Below are positions 22,569-34,673 of a stretch of DNA of 64,000 bases, piece by piece. The translations under genes were made by a program, and so were the position numbers. Origin of the DNA: Romanomermis culicivorax (taxonomy: Eukaryota; Nematoda; Enoplea; Mermithida; Mermithidae); NCBI GenBank assembly GCA_963922205.1, contig CAWUHX010000047.1, forward strand, positions 1,302,001 to 1,366,000, written 5' to 3'. A model generated the notes under the pieces. It made no database searches and had not been told where the DNA came from. It saw only the letters and a program-made list of their open reading frames with translations. Position 1 is the first letter of the stretch. The number at the start of each line of letters is the position of its first letter.

Positions 22569-22907
22569 CTAAATGTGATCAATTGTGTTGTGTAATAAGT
22601 TGCTTGCTGTGCTTCGTCCATGATCAGCAACACTTTCGTTAAAAGAACATCCTTCTACCACATCCCGTGCAATTTTATAATCTATAGCAAGTGCATGCTT
22701 TCCTGCAGACTTTAACAAAGGCATAGCTAGAGGCCATAAGCTCTTGAAAAAATTACCCAATCCTGCTCCTTGATGTCTATAATAAAAAGAGTATGCTGCA
22801 CTAAAACCTTCTAATGCACCACCTAGTTGGAATTGATTATCTTGTATGTAATGTTGATAAATCTTGACCCAGTAATCAACAGTTTGGGGAACATAAACTG
22901 TATCCAT
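22569..22907 (-). pseudogene. Polinton 1 small virion-type protein relic
   Basis: A 112-codon open frame that begins with MDTVYVPQTVDYW and contains GAGLGNFFKSLWPLA followed by SAGKHALAIDYKIARDV. The glycine-rich GxGLGxFF segment followed by a GKxAL helix is the pattern of a small Polinton structural protein found beside the capsid gene. This block itself looks whole. Confidence 0.6.
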
Positions 22908-23157
22908 ATTTTGCTTTGTAAATCAAAATAAATGAATGAATAAAAAAAATTAAGAGCATTTGCGAAAATTAAATCCGATGACATTGTGTCCAAATGGGAA
23001 TGAATGAATAGAGACTTGTGAAAATTAAATACTATTATAGGAATGAAGGACTACATCACCAGAAATGTAATTTAACTATAACATTGCCAAATTAAAATGG
23101 TATAAATTCATTCATACTGTTTTTTATATTAATTTCAAGTATGGTAATTTTTTTCAA

Positions 23158-23760
23158 TTAAATGGCTATATAGTGAAGTATTTCATACAATCTACTTACA
23201 ATATCTTTGTATTTTCCCTGCACATTCACTCTGTGTAAAAGTTGTGCTAAAGTATTTCCAACAATTTGATCCTCAATAATATTACAGTAAACATAAAAAC
23301 TCTGTAAATCCTTTAAATTTGGTGGTTGAATCCCTAACATATATAAATGTTTATTTCCTAGATCAGCAAGAAAAACAGACTTGGATGGTGGAATATGAGC
23401 ATTAGAGTTTCGTGGTTTGTCTCCAACACTATTTAGGTTAATATTGACACTTCTATTTCAAAAATTGTCAGCAGTTGCATCAGAAGCAGTGTTAGTACTA
23501 CTAAAACCTAAAATCTCCATCAAATGGTTGCTTAGATCAATTCTGCGCAAACTTGTACCACTTTTTATTTTCAAATTAGCCAATCCTCGTCCGTGTTCAT
23601 CATATGAAAACATGATTTCAATGTCTGTTCCTACAATAACTGCTCCAATTTTTGAATTCAATTCGTCAATTAAATCAGCTACATTAAATTAATGTTTTTC
23701 GAAAACTATAACTTTAATTTCTCCAACAGGTTCGACTTTCTTTCCAACAGCATCCATTTA
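23158..23760 (-). pseudogene. Polinton 1 second capsid (penton-like) protein relic
   Basis: Blocks such as SFYVYCNIIEDQIVGNTLA and LLHRVNVQGKY resemble the smaller Polinton capsid protein thought to act as penton. The upstream block includes FSYDEHGRGLA. Broken. It sits between the small virion protein and a small membrane protein, the usual neighbourhood of capsid genes in Polintons. Confidence 0.6.
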
Positions 23761-23944
23761 ATATTATTACATTATCTCCACTATAGTTGGAAATTGTAGC
23801 CCAGCTATAGGGGTATATGATTTCACTTAACCCTACCTCCCAATTGCCGTCTAGTTTTAAACAGTAGAGTAGTTGGGCGGAAAGATCGGTGGGTATGTTT
23901 CCATATTTGCTATTACTAGGTAAAATTATATATAAAATTGATCA

Positions 23945-24163
23945 TCAAAGGTTGTCATTATTTATAATGTTAGTAGTTGTGTGTATTGTCTTCAATGAGT
24001 TAAGTGAAGGTAACAGTCCTGGTATGGGACTGGGTAATAAATATCCTAAACAAGTGCACAATAAGCCAACCCACAATTGTGTATTATTATTGTAGAGAGA
24101 TAAATTTATCATAGCTGTAATGACCACAATTAATATTGGTATGACCTGACTAAAGAACACCAC
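23945..24163 (-). pseudogene. Polinton 1 small membrane protein relic
   Basis: A 72-codon frame with an N-terminal hydrophobic helix and a second hydrophobic part ending LGYLLPSPIPG. Small proteins with a GYLLPSP motif occur next to capsid genes in Polintons; the function is unknown to me. Confidence 0.45.
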
Positions 24164-24368
24164 TTTGTTTCGAGGTAGACGTTTTCTAAAAAACTCCCGA
24201 AGACTGATGCCAGATGTTTCAAAGTTGTGCTATTACTACTGTCCATTTCAAAATGGAAATTTTTTATTTAACAATTAGCCAATTAATCATAAATTTTATA
24301 AAAAGGTGGAGCTGATAAAATGACCAATAAAATTGAATGGAGATACATAAAGAAGGCGAAGTGAATTT

Positions 24369-24740
24369 TTACAAGCCCATACATAATTTATTTTGCAATT
24401 GACCTTTTACAGAAAATTTACAATGGAAAAACTTACAAAGTAACTTATCATTATAAGATAAATTTGTATTATTAAAACTTTTAAACATTTTATACATAGG
24501 AATGTTTTGCTCTTTATAATACAAAAAATACAAAGTATATATACCACAAACTCTACTATAGAAGTTTTGCAGGCATTTCTTATTTATGTGTCTTACTGTA
24601 GCATTCTTGTTAATATAGTTTATAAGAGCACAAATAATTGGTGGTAAATGGAATGGATCAAAATAAAATACAGAGTTATCATTATCAAAATACATTGCGA
24701 TCCAATGACTTACTTTTTGAAAAGATGTATCAGTGTCTGC
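24369..24740 (-). pseudogene. Polinton 1 adenain-like cysteine protease relic
   Basis: Contains [17 protein letters not shown] and [14 protein letters not shown] in the order and spacing of the His, acidic and Cys motifs of adenovirus-type proteases, which in Polintons are thought to cut capsid precursors. Only the C-terminal two thirds is evident. Confidence 0.6.
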
Positions 24741-24789
24741 AATTAAAGCTGCTGGTCTTCTAACTATCTCTGGTAATCTATTGCAAGTG

Positions 24790-26800
24790 AAAACCCTGAG
24801 AAAAATTCTTCATAAAATTGCATCTTGTTGAGCATAGTATGCCTTTTGCTCATCGTAGTTGTCATTTTGTATCTCCTTTTCTAAAATCCAGCTGTTGAAT
24901 TTTTCAGGATAACCCCACCACACAAGTACTCTATTTTGACCATCTGGTAAACATTTAGGCCCATATTCACAATTGCTTGTTAGCCGATTCTTATACTGAC
25001 ACAATGTTAAATTTTGGCTAACACAGTAGTAACATGGTGCTAAGTTTTATCCCTGTATTCACAATCCCATGTTAGGGTCCAAAAATGGAAAAGTTAACAC
25101 GGTGTTCTAAACCTGCCCCTACCAGTTTTAGCAGTGTGTTAGCAGTAGTCTGTTTGTTAATTTTTTCAACTGTCATGGATATTATTGACCTATTGGATCA
25201 TATTGATGAAAATGAAGAAATAGTACATCAAATTCGTCACTTTCGAGATAGGGCTGATCCCTTTGACGGCTACAATGATGTTACCTTTAAATCAAGATAC
25301 AAATTGTCGAAAAATTGTGCCCAAGACTTGATTACACTTCTCCAGGATCAATTAGAAAATTCATGTGATTCCTCCAGCACTTCAGGTTAATACAAAATAA
25401 TAAGTTTTATTCATGAAAATTAACTGCTCATCAAATGAGTGTTCAAACTCAAATATTACATGCTGAAAAATGCTAGCATTGTTGAAAAACCTTGTTGACA
25501 TTGACCACATTGTTTTTTTTCCTGTTATATCCTTTTTCATATTAAAAAACATGCTTGAGCTTATTCTGCCCCCTGTTACAAAAGTAACATGGTGATAATG
25601 AAAGTAACACCGCGGTAACACAGTGTTGGCTAACACAGACTTAACACGCTATTGTGAATATGAGGTGATACTTGACACGGTGTTAGCTCAATACCTGTGT
25701 TAGCCAACATGATGTTAAGTCCTAACACCCTGTTGACTTGAGGCGCAATTGTGAAAACGGGCCTTAGTTTTTAAAATCTTTCAAATTTTGTATTCTTTGA
25801 TATCAGGGTTAAAATCAATTTTCTGTAGCTCTTTTTCATAAAAACTTCCTTCTATATTCTTGCCTTCCAAATCCTGAATTCTATAAAGCATATGATTTCT
25901 AGTCTTCACAATTTGCTTTACCCTAAAAACTTCCTCACTCCATTTAGGTAAATAACCTTTGTCAAACATGCCTCTATGCTTACTAATTTGTACGTAATCC
26001 CCTATATTAATCCTAAGTTTTCAGGTGAATGCATATGCAATATGCATTCTTTTGGTAAAGTCTCTGCCATATAATTTTTTCATTAGAATACTTCACATTA
26101 GCAGGTTTTTCACCAATTGATCTATGAATAGAATGATTATAGTTTGAAACAACTGTTGGTAGAATATCAATCCATTTATAAGTGGTAAACTCTATAAGAT
26201 ATTTAAACAATTTAGTTTTAAAGGTTCTATTAAACTGTTCCACTATTGAACATTTTAGGTCTTCATTCTGGGAAGTAAAAAATGTATATCATTAGCTTTT
26301 AATAAGTTTTGGAAATCTTTGTTGACAAATTTTTTTCCTTTATTGCTGTGCACTCTCCAAGGGGTTCAACCTCCTCTCAAAATATTTTGAAAAGCATCAC
26401 ATAAATTCTTTGTATGTTTCGAGTTTAATAGTTCAACCCGTGCATATTTACTTGATACATCTATACAAGTAAACATAAATTTATATCCATTGTTCAAATC
26501 TGCTAAAGAAGACATATCAGGCAAATCAATTTCCCATTGTTGATCCATAACTGTGACATGTATACAATTATGTGAAAACTTTTTGTTGACTTGCTTATAT
26601 AGGGTACAACTGTCTTGTTTCAAGAGCCAATTTTTAACATTTTTACCTGTAATTGTTTTATAGTTTTTTCTAGCCTTGACATATAATTTTTCAATACTAG
26701 TAAAGGCTGTAGGATTTCCGTGTAAATTTTTGTGAAATTTCAAAAGTAATCTATTCATTGTTCTAATACATGGTGGTATACCATCTGGGTGTTCTAACTT
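24790..26800 (-). pseudogene. Polinton 1 integrase relic with chromodomain, interrupted by a transposon
   Basis: Reading from 26800 down: an N-terminal zinc-binding-like part, the DDE core (DLPDMSSLADLN, FTCIDVSSKYA), a second core block (NRTFKTKLFKYL, NYNHSIHRSIGE), an SH3-like end (KGYLPKWSEEVF, GSFYEKELQ) and a chromodomain (VLVWWGYPEKFNSWI). This is the Polinton/retroviral-type integrase. A Harbinger-type element (24958-25763) was inserted later into the chromodomain part. Broken in several places. Confidence 0.75.
24958..25763 (+). mobile_element. Harbinger-type element with transposase fragment, inside the Polinton integrase
   Basis: Inverted ends GGCCC(A/G)(T/C/A)ATTCACAATTGC-like (left GGCCCATATTCACAATTGC, right end the complement of GGCCCGTTTTCACAATTGC). 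A perfect TTA duplication lies at 24955-24957 and 25764-25766. Both subterminal parts are rich in GTGTTAGC/GCTAACAC repeats. A plus-strand frame at 25085-25390 has DRADPFDGYNDVTF and SRYKLSKNCAQDL, the N-terminal pattern of HARBI1-like transposases; the catalytic part is absent. At 806 bp it is a deletion derivative that would need transposase from elsewhere. Confidence 0.88.
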
Positions 26801-27005
26801 TTCTCTATATTTTCTTTTCTGTCAGGTTTCCTTTACTCAAAAATGAATTGTCTTTGATATATTCTTCTTCGCAACTTGAAAATAAACCAACACCTTTCGT
26901 GACCCATTTATTCAACCATTCGAGACTAGCCCTTGCCTGATTATCTTATTCTTCTGCAGCTGTTTGGTAGGAGAGCTTCAGAGGTAGAGTGAATAACAAT
27001 TTATG

Positions 27006-27485
27006 TCAATGATTTCCTATAGCCTCTAAGTATACATTATGTTTTTTCAAAGCAGTAGCAAACTCAATGACTCGTAGTGGTTGCATAATCTTTGAACATT
27101 TGCAGGAGAAATCATGTAATAAATTAATAATATGGGATCTTTCAATTAATTTCCCATCAATTAATATTTCTCCTTGCTGGTTAACATTTATACTAGGGTT
27201 TTGTCGCACATATCCCAATGATAATGATGCAGAATCTTTAAATTCTTTATGAATTTCACTAAGTAATTTTTCATTATTCAACCAATCTTTTTCTTCAACT
27301 TTCAAACTAAGGCTATCATTTTCATCATCATCAATAGTCTTTTGTTTCAAAATTATGGTAGCAGGTTGAGAGTTTTCATTTTCAAAAGTTAAATATTGTG
27401 AAAATGATTGCAAGTACGTTTTGTATTGTTCTTTAGGTGTTAATGTATTATCTGTTAAAATGCACTCTAATTCATCACAATACAT
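27006..27485 (-). pseudogene. Polinton 1 unassigned protein relic
   Basis: A 159-codon frame: an N-terminal part with LTPKEQYKTYLQSF, an acidic middle and a C-terminal part with EILIDGKLIERSHIINLL. Proteins of this layout are common in Polintons next to the integrase and ATPase, but I cannot name a function. This block looks whole at its present length. Confidence 0.5.
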
Positions 27486-28028
27486 GTTAACTTGTTAACT
27501 ATACCAGTCTTTTCATATGCAGTTGTAGAAGAAGAAGCATGAGAGTTATTCAACTAATTCGGAACCTCCTGAGGTATAAGAGCAAATTTACTTGCAAAAA
27601 TCATTTTATAATAATTTCTCTGTAACAAAAGTTGCTAGTGTAGATAATAAAGCCGGTAATACTAGAGGTAAAAATGCTCCATCACTTTGAACAATTTTTG
27701 CACGTTTATTTCATAAATCCTTTTTCTTGTTTTTTTTTCTAGTCTTGTAGCTAAAGCTCTAAGCAATAATTCAAGTTTTGCCAATTTTTTTTAACTTAGG
27801 ATTAATAGGAATATTGCCATTTAATATGTTTAAACAGATTTCACATATGCAACAGGTCAGATCAGGGGAAGAATGTTGTAGAAAAACACATCTTTGAATA
27901 CAGTTTCAATTGAGCTCTTGGATATGTTTCTTTGATCTAGAAGCCATACAAAACAGATCCTACAGTAAAGAAAAATGTTACTATAATGATCGTAACTAAA
28001 TGAAAATTGAAACAATTAATGTGTTACA

Positions 28029-28400
28029 TTAAAACAGTCGTGAAGCTTCATTTTGTATAATAACATTCAACTCTTCACATATAAAAAAAGCACACAAATT
28101 ATTCATATTCATAAAAAACAATTCATGATTTGTATCTAACCTTAAAGAAGGATCTTCCACAAAAATAGAGTGGGGTTGGATTATATCTAGTTCGAGTAGT
28201 AATAGTTTAGCAAAACACGAAAACTGTGTAACTTCTTTAGGTCCCATAGGTAATCCAACTTCACGACGTAAATCATTGCAAGCCTTAGTTATGTCCTTCT
28301 AAAAAGTCTTGGCTTCGGGCAAGAAGCGAGTCCAAAACAAATCAGCCATCTCTCGTTTCTGTTTGTTGGTTAGTATTTTACCTTAAATAAAATAAATATT
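28029..28400 (-). pseudogene. Polinton 1 unassigned coding block
   Basis: Minus-strand frame with KREMADLFWTRFLPEAK, then LPMGPKEVTQFSCFAKLLLLE and further open sequence to 28029. It seems coding by composition and continuity. Family not recognised; the flanks 27486-28028 and 28401-29113 hold only short fragments. Confidence 0.4.
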
Positions 28401-29113
28401 ATAATTTAATAAGTGGATAGAATAGATATATACCACCCCTTTGAAAATTTCGACTAAACTGATGATGTATCGAAAAATAACTTTTTCTGACTACATAATA
28501 AATCTACAGTATCCTAGAACCTGTGATGTACAAGTTTTGAAATTTATTAGTACAGCTACAACTAGAAAATACAGTAGGATTGAATATATATATTTTGAAA
28601 CATGTGCACAGATGCATAAATTGACCATTGTTTTGAGGACATTGTAAAATTTTTTCTACAAAATGTAGTAAGGGTGTTACATGCAATTTCTGTTCTCATA
28701 AATATTCCTCAGTGTCTTTAGTATCATAAAATCCATACTATTTACAGTTTCCCCATTTTTATGAATTTTGAAAGGATGTTGTAACCATACAATAAAAACA
28801 GATATGAAAAGTTTAATGGTAAGATCATTAAGAAAGATGTATTTACTGCATAGCATATTGATCAATAAATAATAAGATTCCACCAACTTGTAAAAAGTTT
28901 TTTGTAAAAATGACAAGTTATTTAGGTGTATATAAAATCATGTGATAATTGTTAGGGAATATATTAGACCTAAGTCGATATTTTTCAGGACATGTCTATG
29001 TAAGATCTCTTAATAAATAACCATACCGTATACTGGTAGCATCCCCATATGCTTCTATGAAATAATTTGAAATAGTTGGAAAAATCTAATGAGCCAATGT
29101 ATGAACTTGCAAT

Positions 29114-29540
29114 CTATTGCGAGGTTTTCTTAAAAGAATCAAATATTGAGTGTTTATCTACTTGTATGCATTCCATAAAAAATGCATTCTGAACTATATG
29201 TATAACTGATATGTTCCAGTAATGTGAACCTTTAGTAAAAAGCTGAGTTAAACATTGATCATTCTTCATCTCTTGCATCATATCTTCTATAATTAATAGT
29301 TTAGGTGTGTCTTTACTTTTTTGAAGTTCATCCAAGTCAGGTGAACCTTGAACAAACCACTTAAGAACATTTTTGGACTAATTTGTTGTAAGCTTCTTGC
29401 CATTCTGAGTAACACCAATAAATTGTCACAGGAGCAGGGTGAACCATTTCTTCTGCAAAAATTACTAATTTTTTAACAAATTGAGTTTTGCCTGATTTTG
29501 TTGGAGCAGAAACTATGCAATTAAATGGGTGCTTCTTCCA
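29114..29540 (-). pseudogene. Polinton 1 packaging ATPase relic (FtsK/HerA type)
   Basis: A Walker A-like SAPTKSGKTQFVKKL lies upstream, and LLIIEDMMQEM (Walker B) followed by CLTQLFTKGSHYWNISVI downstream. This combination marks the genome-packaging ATPase of Polintons and related viruses. Only the central part is clear. Confidence 0.7.
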
Positions 29541-29956
29541 GATGTGACATCTCTCTTTCTCTCAACAAAAACCAACCACTTTTTACTTGAACAATTTTTA
29601 AAATAACTTTATTTAAGTGGAATGTTATTTATAATTACCAAAATTACAATAGAAAAAACATTAATTGTTACATAAAACATGATACATTAAAGGTAACTGC
29701 CATAAAGCATTAAAACTAAATGATTGAATAATACAAAATAGACCTCGGGGCTCTATTACATGTATGATTGTTAGAGCATTGTACTCATTTAAAATAGCTG
29801 GTGCTATTTTATGTATCAAATTGGTCCAGCACCAAAATTGCTAAAGAAAAAACATTTTAGTGTTGGAAATTGTTAAAAGAAAAAAATTCACATCAACTCA
29901 TTTTAACTTACTTCTTTAGATAAACTCCATTTCATTTCATTTAAAAGATTGGTAAA

Positions 29957-30301
29957 TCATACTGTAAACCCATCACCTTCAACCAGCATCTTATATCCAA
30001 AGTTGATACCACATTGACCTTCATAGGAAAATATCTTTTCAATAATGTTCACATTGCCACGTAATATACGGTATTGTATTAAAATGAGTTTGAACCTGCC
30101 ACGATATGCCTCCTTTGTTTTGGGGTCAATGTTATGAAAATAAATTGACACGTATTTACCCTCAACTACTACGAATAAAGCCATGTTATTGTCCAACATA
30201 AAATGGTGTTCCATTTTTGAATATAAGTATTCAGGAGTTGAATAGAGGGAATATGCTAAAGAGAAAGAAAAACAACAACAAACAAGTAGCTTTTGTACCA
30301 A
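29957..30301 (-). pseudogene. Polinton 1 small open frame, unassigned
   Basis: A 114-codon frame with VVEGKYVSIYFHNIDPKTKE and RGRFKLILIQYR. Location beside the ATPase suggests an element gene. A resemblance to PC4/p15-type DNA-binding proteins crossed my mind but is not strong enough to assign. Confidence 0.4.
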
Positions 30302-30899
30302 CAGAAATGAGAAATGTATAAATTGGTCAAAATTTTAGAAAGTAAGAGGGGGGTTATAAGCATGATATATATTCTAGCTATATATCCTACAGTAACCCAT
30401 TATTTTGTCATCTACATGTGGAAGCAGGAGAAAATAAAAAAATTGTGTTTATGCCTTATAGTTATCTTCAAGGTAGAAACTAGAGGAACAGTATGGCCAC
30501 ATGCTCATGAGTTATAGCAATCTTTGAGGCTTTTCCCCGTAAAAAGAAAAAATAGTGCAACAGAGTCATAAACAGCCATTACAGTTCTTTTATAGTATTT
30601 AGAATCAAAACAAAAATACTAGAGTTGTACTGTAAAACAGGTGTTTCAACTGGTTTTAACTGGTTATATGCTAGTAGAATAAGCTAAAAAAATAATATGA
30701 CCATGTGTTCGTGAGTTATAGAGGTCTTCAAAGCTTTCTCATTGTAAAAAGAAAAGCTGCTGCAACAGGGTCATAAACAATAACTGAAACTCTGTCATGA
30801 TAGTTCTTGATATTTAAAGAATATTTTTTATTATTACTGTATAAATTTTGATAAATACTTGTGTTTTGTAGTTTTTTCTAGTTTTCAATAATTTTTATA

Positions 30900-31196
30900 A
30901 TGAAACCTATATATGAGGATATCACTATGGATGAAGATGAGGATGACATACATATAGAAATTTTAGATGATATTACTTCTGATAAAGAGGAAATGGTTGT
31001 GCTTGAGGATTTGGAGGATATTACTTCCAAGGAAGAAGAAGAAGAAGAAAAAACACTCAATAATGATATTTTGGATGAAGAAGGAACCATTTCAGATTAT
31101 GAGGCTGATGAAAATGAACAGTTCAAAACTCATACACCACACAGTTCTGATAAAGAAGAAATTTATGAACCAGTTGAGATTGGTCGTAGGGTATAA
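30900..31196 (+). pseudogene. Acidic open frame upstream of the Polinton 1 polymerase relic
   Basis: A 98-codon frame starting MKPIYEDITMDEDEDDIH, dominated by Asp and Glu. No domain recognised. It is the first plus-strand block of the element and could be an element gene or a chance frame in GAA-rich sequence. Confidence 0.35.
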
Positions 31197-31501
31197 CAAA
31201 CACATTTTTTGTTGCCGATGATTTTTTGGATTTAGGTCAACCTAGTGCAGTAAATATTAGACATTTTAATACTGAAGATCACAAGTAATCATTGAACTTT
31301 TGTAATACTGAATGTATGGATGATTTGAATGCTCAACTTGCATCAACATTTCAGCACTGGATGATAATGCACCTATGGGTTTTTCTTTTGGCCATACAGG
31401 TTTGACAAAAGGATGCATTTTGATACCTTTTAGATTAAAACATGCTTTAACAGGTGATTTGATCATAAATACTCTTAATGCTCTTCTTCAATCAAATGAG
31501 C

Positions 31502-31767
<266 letters not shown>

Positions 31768-31779
31768 CATTGTCAGCAT

Positions 31780-32300
31780 TATTAAAAATGTTATATTAAT
31801 CAATGAGCAGCTGGTGTCAATGACCTACTGTCAACATGATGATTTTTCTGAGGTTATGGGTAATACAGACACCATTATTGCAGCTTATACTACTGCCCAG
31901 GCTAGACTGAAATTATATTCTTACATCAAGCTATTAAAAAGTCAAGTATTGTATTTTGATACAGACAGTATAATTTATTTGTCAACAGTTGACAAACAAC
32001 AATATTAAGTACTGAGAGGATGGTTTCTGGGTGAAATCACTGATGAGTTACATGAATATGGTCCTGGATATTACATTAGAGTTTGATAGTGAGGTCCTAA
32101 GAATGATGCTTACAGAGTGTACAGCCCATCTACCAAACAAAATCATTCACTACAACAAATGGTTTTTGCTTTTGTAAAAAACAATGGACAAGAAGGAGTA
32201 AATGTACACAGCCTTTGCATTGAGCACCAGCAAGATCTCAAAGTTGTTACCTGTAAAACTTTGAAAAAATTAGAGTGGTATATGATAAACATATTTTGAA
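31780..32300 (+). pseudogene. Polinton 1 DNA polymerase B relic (C-terminal part)
   Basis: Contains TAQARLKLYSYIKLL and YFDTDSIIYLS, the palm motif C of protein-primed family B polymerases, followed by GEITDELHEYGPGYYIR and the usual C-terminal block. The bulk of the polymerase was not recognised here; compare the longer relic of the second Polinton at 48.1-53.7 kb. Confidence 0.75.
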
Positions 32301-32659
32301 ACATAATTCTTGTACATTTCCTTATGGTTGGACTAAATAATTATTTTACAATAAAACAAAATGGGTATGTTGACTTAAAAGTTTTTTCTTTTGTTATGTA
32401 ATGGTTTCTCGAACACCACAAAATATCCATTTTTTCTACACGTTTTTCTATACCAGACTCATTCTGGTCATTTTTCTATAACAGACCCTTTCTGGTCGTT
32501 TTTTCTACAAGCAGTTGACTTTATACCTATGAACCGGTAGGCATGATGTTTCATTGCATATTTTGGAGATTTTACTCGTAGAACAGACTATTACTGACGA
32601 CTCTGACCAATCTGACATTTACTCACTGGAAGGATCATTCAGGAATGGGACCTCCAACC

Positions 32660-32922
32660 CAGACATGCACCGCAAGAATTTTCCAGGGGGAGGGTCCATG
32701 GACTTTTTTCCAGGGGGTAGGTGGGGTGGGTGAGCAAAAAAAACAAAAAAAAGTCCAGCAAGCCTGTTTTTCATACAAAATATACACAAAAATTATCAAA
32801 AAAGCTATCTTGGAAAAAGTTCAGGCGGGGTGTTTGACGATTTTTTTTGGCCAGGAGGGGGGGTGGCCAGAGTCTCAGGTATGGGGTTTTCCCCCCTACC
32901 CCCCCCCCTATGTGCATGTATG
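32660..32922 (+). repeat. G-rich dispersed repeat family (copy b), in the right Polinton repeat
   Basis: Runs from CAGACATGCACCGCAAGAAT to TATGTGCATGTATG and matches the reverse-strand copy at 6067-6336. The left Polinton repeat lacks it, so it arrived after the Polinton. Confidence 0.75.
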
Positions 32923-33475
32923 CTCCAATCATATTTACACCTGCAGGCTGCTCTCTTTTGTCCAAGGGGGTCTGGGGGTGCAAATTTTTGAGTGACTTCC
33001 TCTGCCCACAGACAAAGTCATTTTCTATACATGCTTACTTCTTTGTTTTGTTTTTGTATATTCATTTTTTGTTCACTTTAGTTTTCCTTTTTCCATTTTT
33101 TGTTCACATTAATTTTCCTTTTTCATCTACAGTAACAACTATTACCCTAACTCTACTATTACTATAATCCAAATATTACTGTAATTCTACTATTAAGGTA
33201 ACTCTAGAACCTGTATGCTTAACCATAACCCCTATAAATCGACAAAAAAATCGAATGTATATGTTTACCATAGCCCCTATAAATCGACCAAAAATTACAA
33301 ATTATAGGGGTACACAAAAGATGGGGACATGCTTAACCATTCCCCCTATATGGGCTGGCTTCACTACTAAACATTAACAATTCACAGAAAACGAAAGAAA
33401 AAAGAAATACATACAAAGAAAAATATAGAGTGAAGAAGGAAAATATATAGAAAGTGTTATTACATTCTCAATCAC

Positions 33476-33707
33476 TCGTTTGGAATCGCCCAATTGGGGA
33501 TTTGCTCACTTGGGAAATCGCTCAATGGGGAATCTCTCACATGGGAATCGCTCGATTGGGAATCGCTCCCATGAGAATTGCTCACACGAGAATTGCTCAA
33601 TTGGTAATTCGCTCACTTGGAAATTCGCTCTATTGGGAATTGCTCACATGGGAATCGCTTAATTTAGAATTCGCTCACTTGAGAATTCACTCAATTGGGC
33701 ATTGCTG
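33476..33707. repeat. Terminal tandem array, right end of Polinton 1
   Basis: About a dozen degenerate units of 15-19 bases around GGGAATTCGCTCA(C/A)TTG, inverted with respect to 15652-15770 and roughly twice as long. Confidence 0.8.
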
Positions 33708-33976
33708 AGTAGAAAAATAGGAGGGATCTGTCTAACGAACAAAAAATCACTCTGGCCCTACTCGCTGATGTACTATGCAGGCGGGCCATTTTTAGGACCA
33801 CCTTGTAGATACTATATGTTTATTTAACTGGACCTTTCCATCAAAATCTGTTGAAGAAGATCAAGTAAACGCAAATTAAGTCATTAAATGGATGCAAATT
33901 ATCAGTCGACGTGCCTTTAAAATGTTTTTCTACCTGCAAATGTAGGCTCTCTTTTTTATCTTTCAATAAAACTGAC

Positions 33977-34141
33977 ATGCTTCGCGGTAAGATAACAATG
34001 GTGCAACAAACATCTCTTATCGTGCTGGTACTGTCAGTAGCTCCTACGATTTCGTTGTCCTGGTTATTTCCCGTGTTTGATCTTTCACATTCCCGCTATT
34101 ATATGCAGAATCTTTTCTATTCAAATGGCAATGAACTTTAA
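33977..34141 (+). CDS. Possible small secreted peptide
   Basis: A 54-codon frame from ATG (33977) to TAA. After MLRGKITM there is a hydrophobic run (TSLIVLVLSVAPTISLSWL) that would serve as a signal peptide, then about 25 polar and aromatic residues ending NGNEL. Composition is less AT-rich than the flank. No family recognised, and a frame this short can occur by chance. It lies 250 bases beyond the right end of Polinton 1. Confidence 0.25.
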   Translation: MLRGKITMVQQTSLIVLVLSVAPTISLSWLFPVFDLSHSRYYMQNLFYSNGNEL

Positions 34142-34424
34142 TATTTGAGAATTCCTATCCCATTCAACATCTGAATAGGAATCAAAGTGGCGAATCGACG
34201 AATTTCATCTGGCTACTCTTGTTCATACTACAACGCCACCATTGTATATTTTTGATAAAGCCAGAATTTGTTTCCCATCTGCAGGGTTCAACGTCGTATA
34301 ATTCAAAAAAAGGAACCATTTTTGAAATCAGGGGCTGTATATTGAAACCTAATGAATTTTCTAGGGTAAAAATCCTTCCAGAAAATGTATAAATCCGTCC
34401 TAGTAGTGGCTAGTTTGTATGCTA

Positions 34425-34673
34425 TATAGTCTGTTTTTTATAAAATGCTTCCAAATGGAAAAGTGACACAAATCAGTACTGTCGCCAAAATCGTTTACAA
34501 AGAGCTGTTACCGTAAATTATTTCACTCGATAAATTGCCAAAGGTGAAGGCAGTATGGGGACAAATTTCCAGTCCCTTACGGTATTTCATTTATCGGAAA
34601 ATCGTGAAAATCTGAAATACTATTTCCTTTCCACTTTCATTATTTAGAAGCATTTCAAGAAAAACAGACTATA
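34425..34673. mobile_element. MITE with GTCTGTTTTT ends (copy 2)
   Basis: Starts TATAGTCTGTTTTTTATAAA and ends TTTCAAGAAAAACAGACTATA; the ends are good inverted repeats (with AAATGCTTC and GAAGCATTT just inside). The interior matches 9239-9487. Confidence 0.8.

Larger units (their letters stand above)
32400..33720. repeat. Right terminal inverted repeat of Polinton 1
   Basis: Reverse complement of the left repeat over its length. It begins inside near TTTTTCTATACCAGACTC and ends with the tandem array. One insertion (32660-32922) lies within it. The part 33180-33350 shows the empty sites of the hAT-like and Harbinger-like insertions of the left arm. Confidence 0.85.

Noticed and set aside
24810-25004. 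Chromodomain frame starting with MCQYKNRLTSNCEY
   Set aside because: The first part is translated Harbinger end sequence; only the portion below 24958 belongs to the Polinton integrase.
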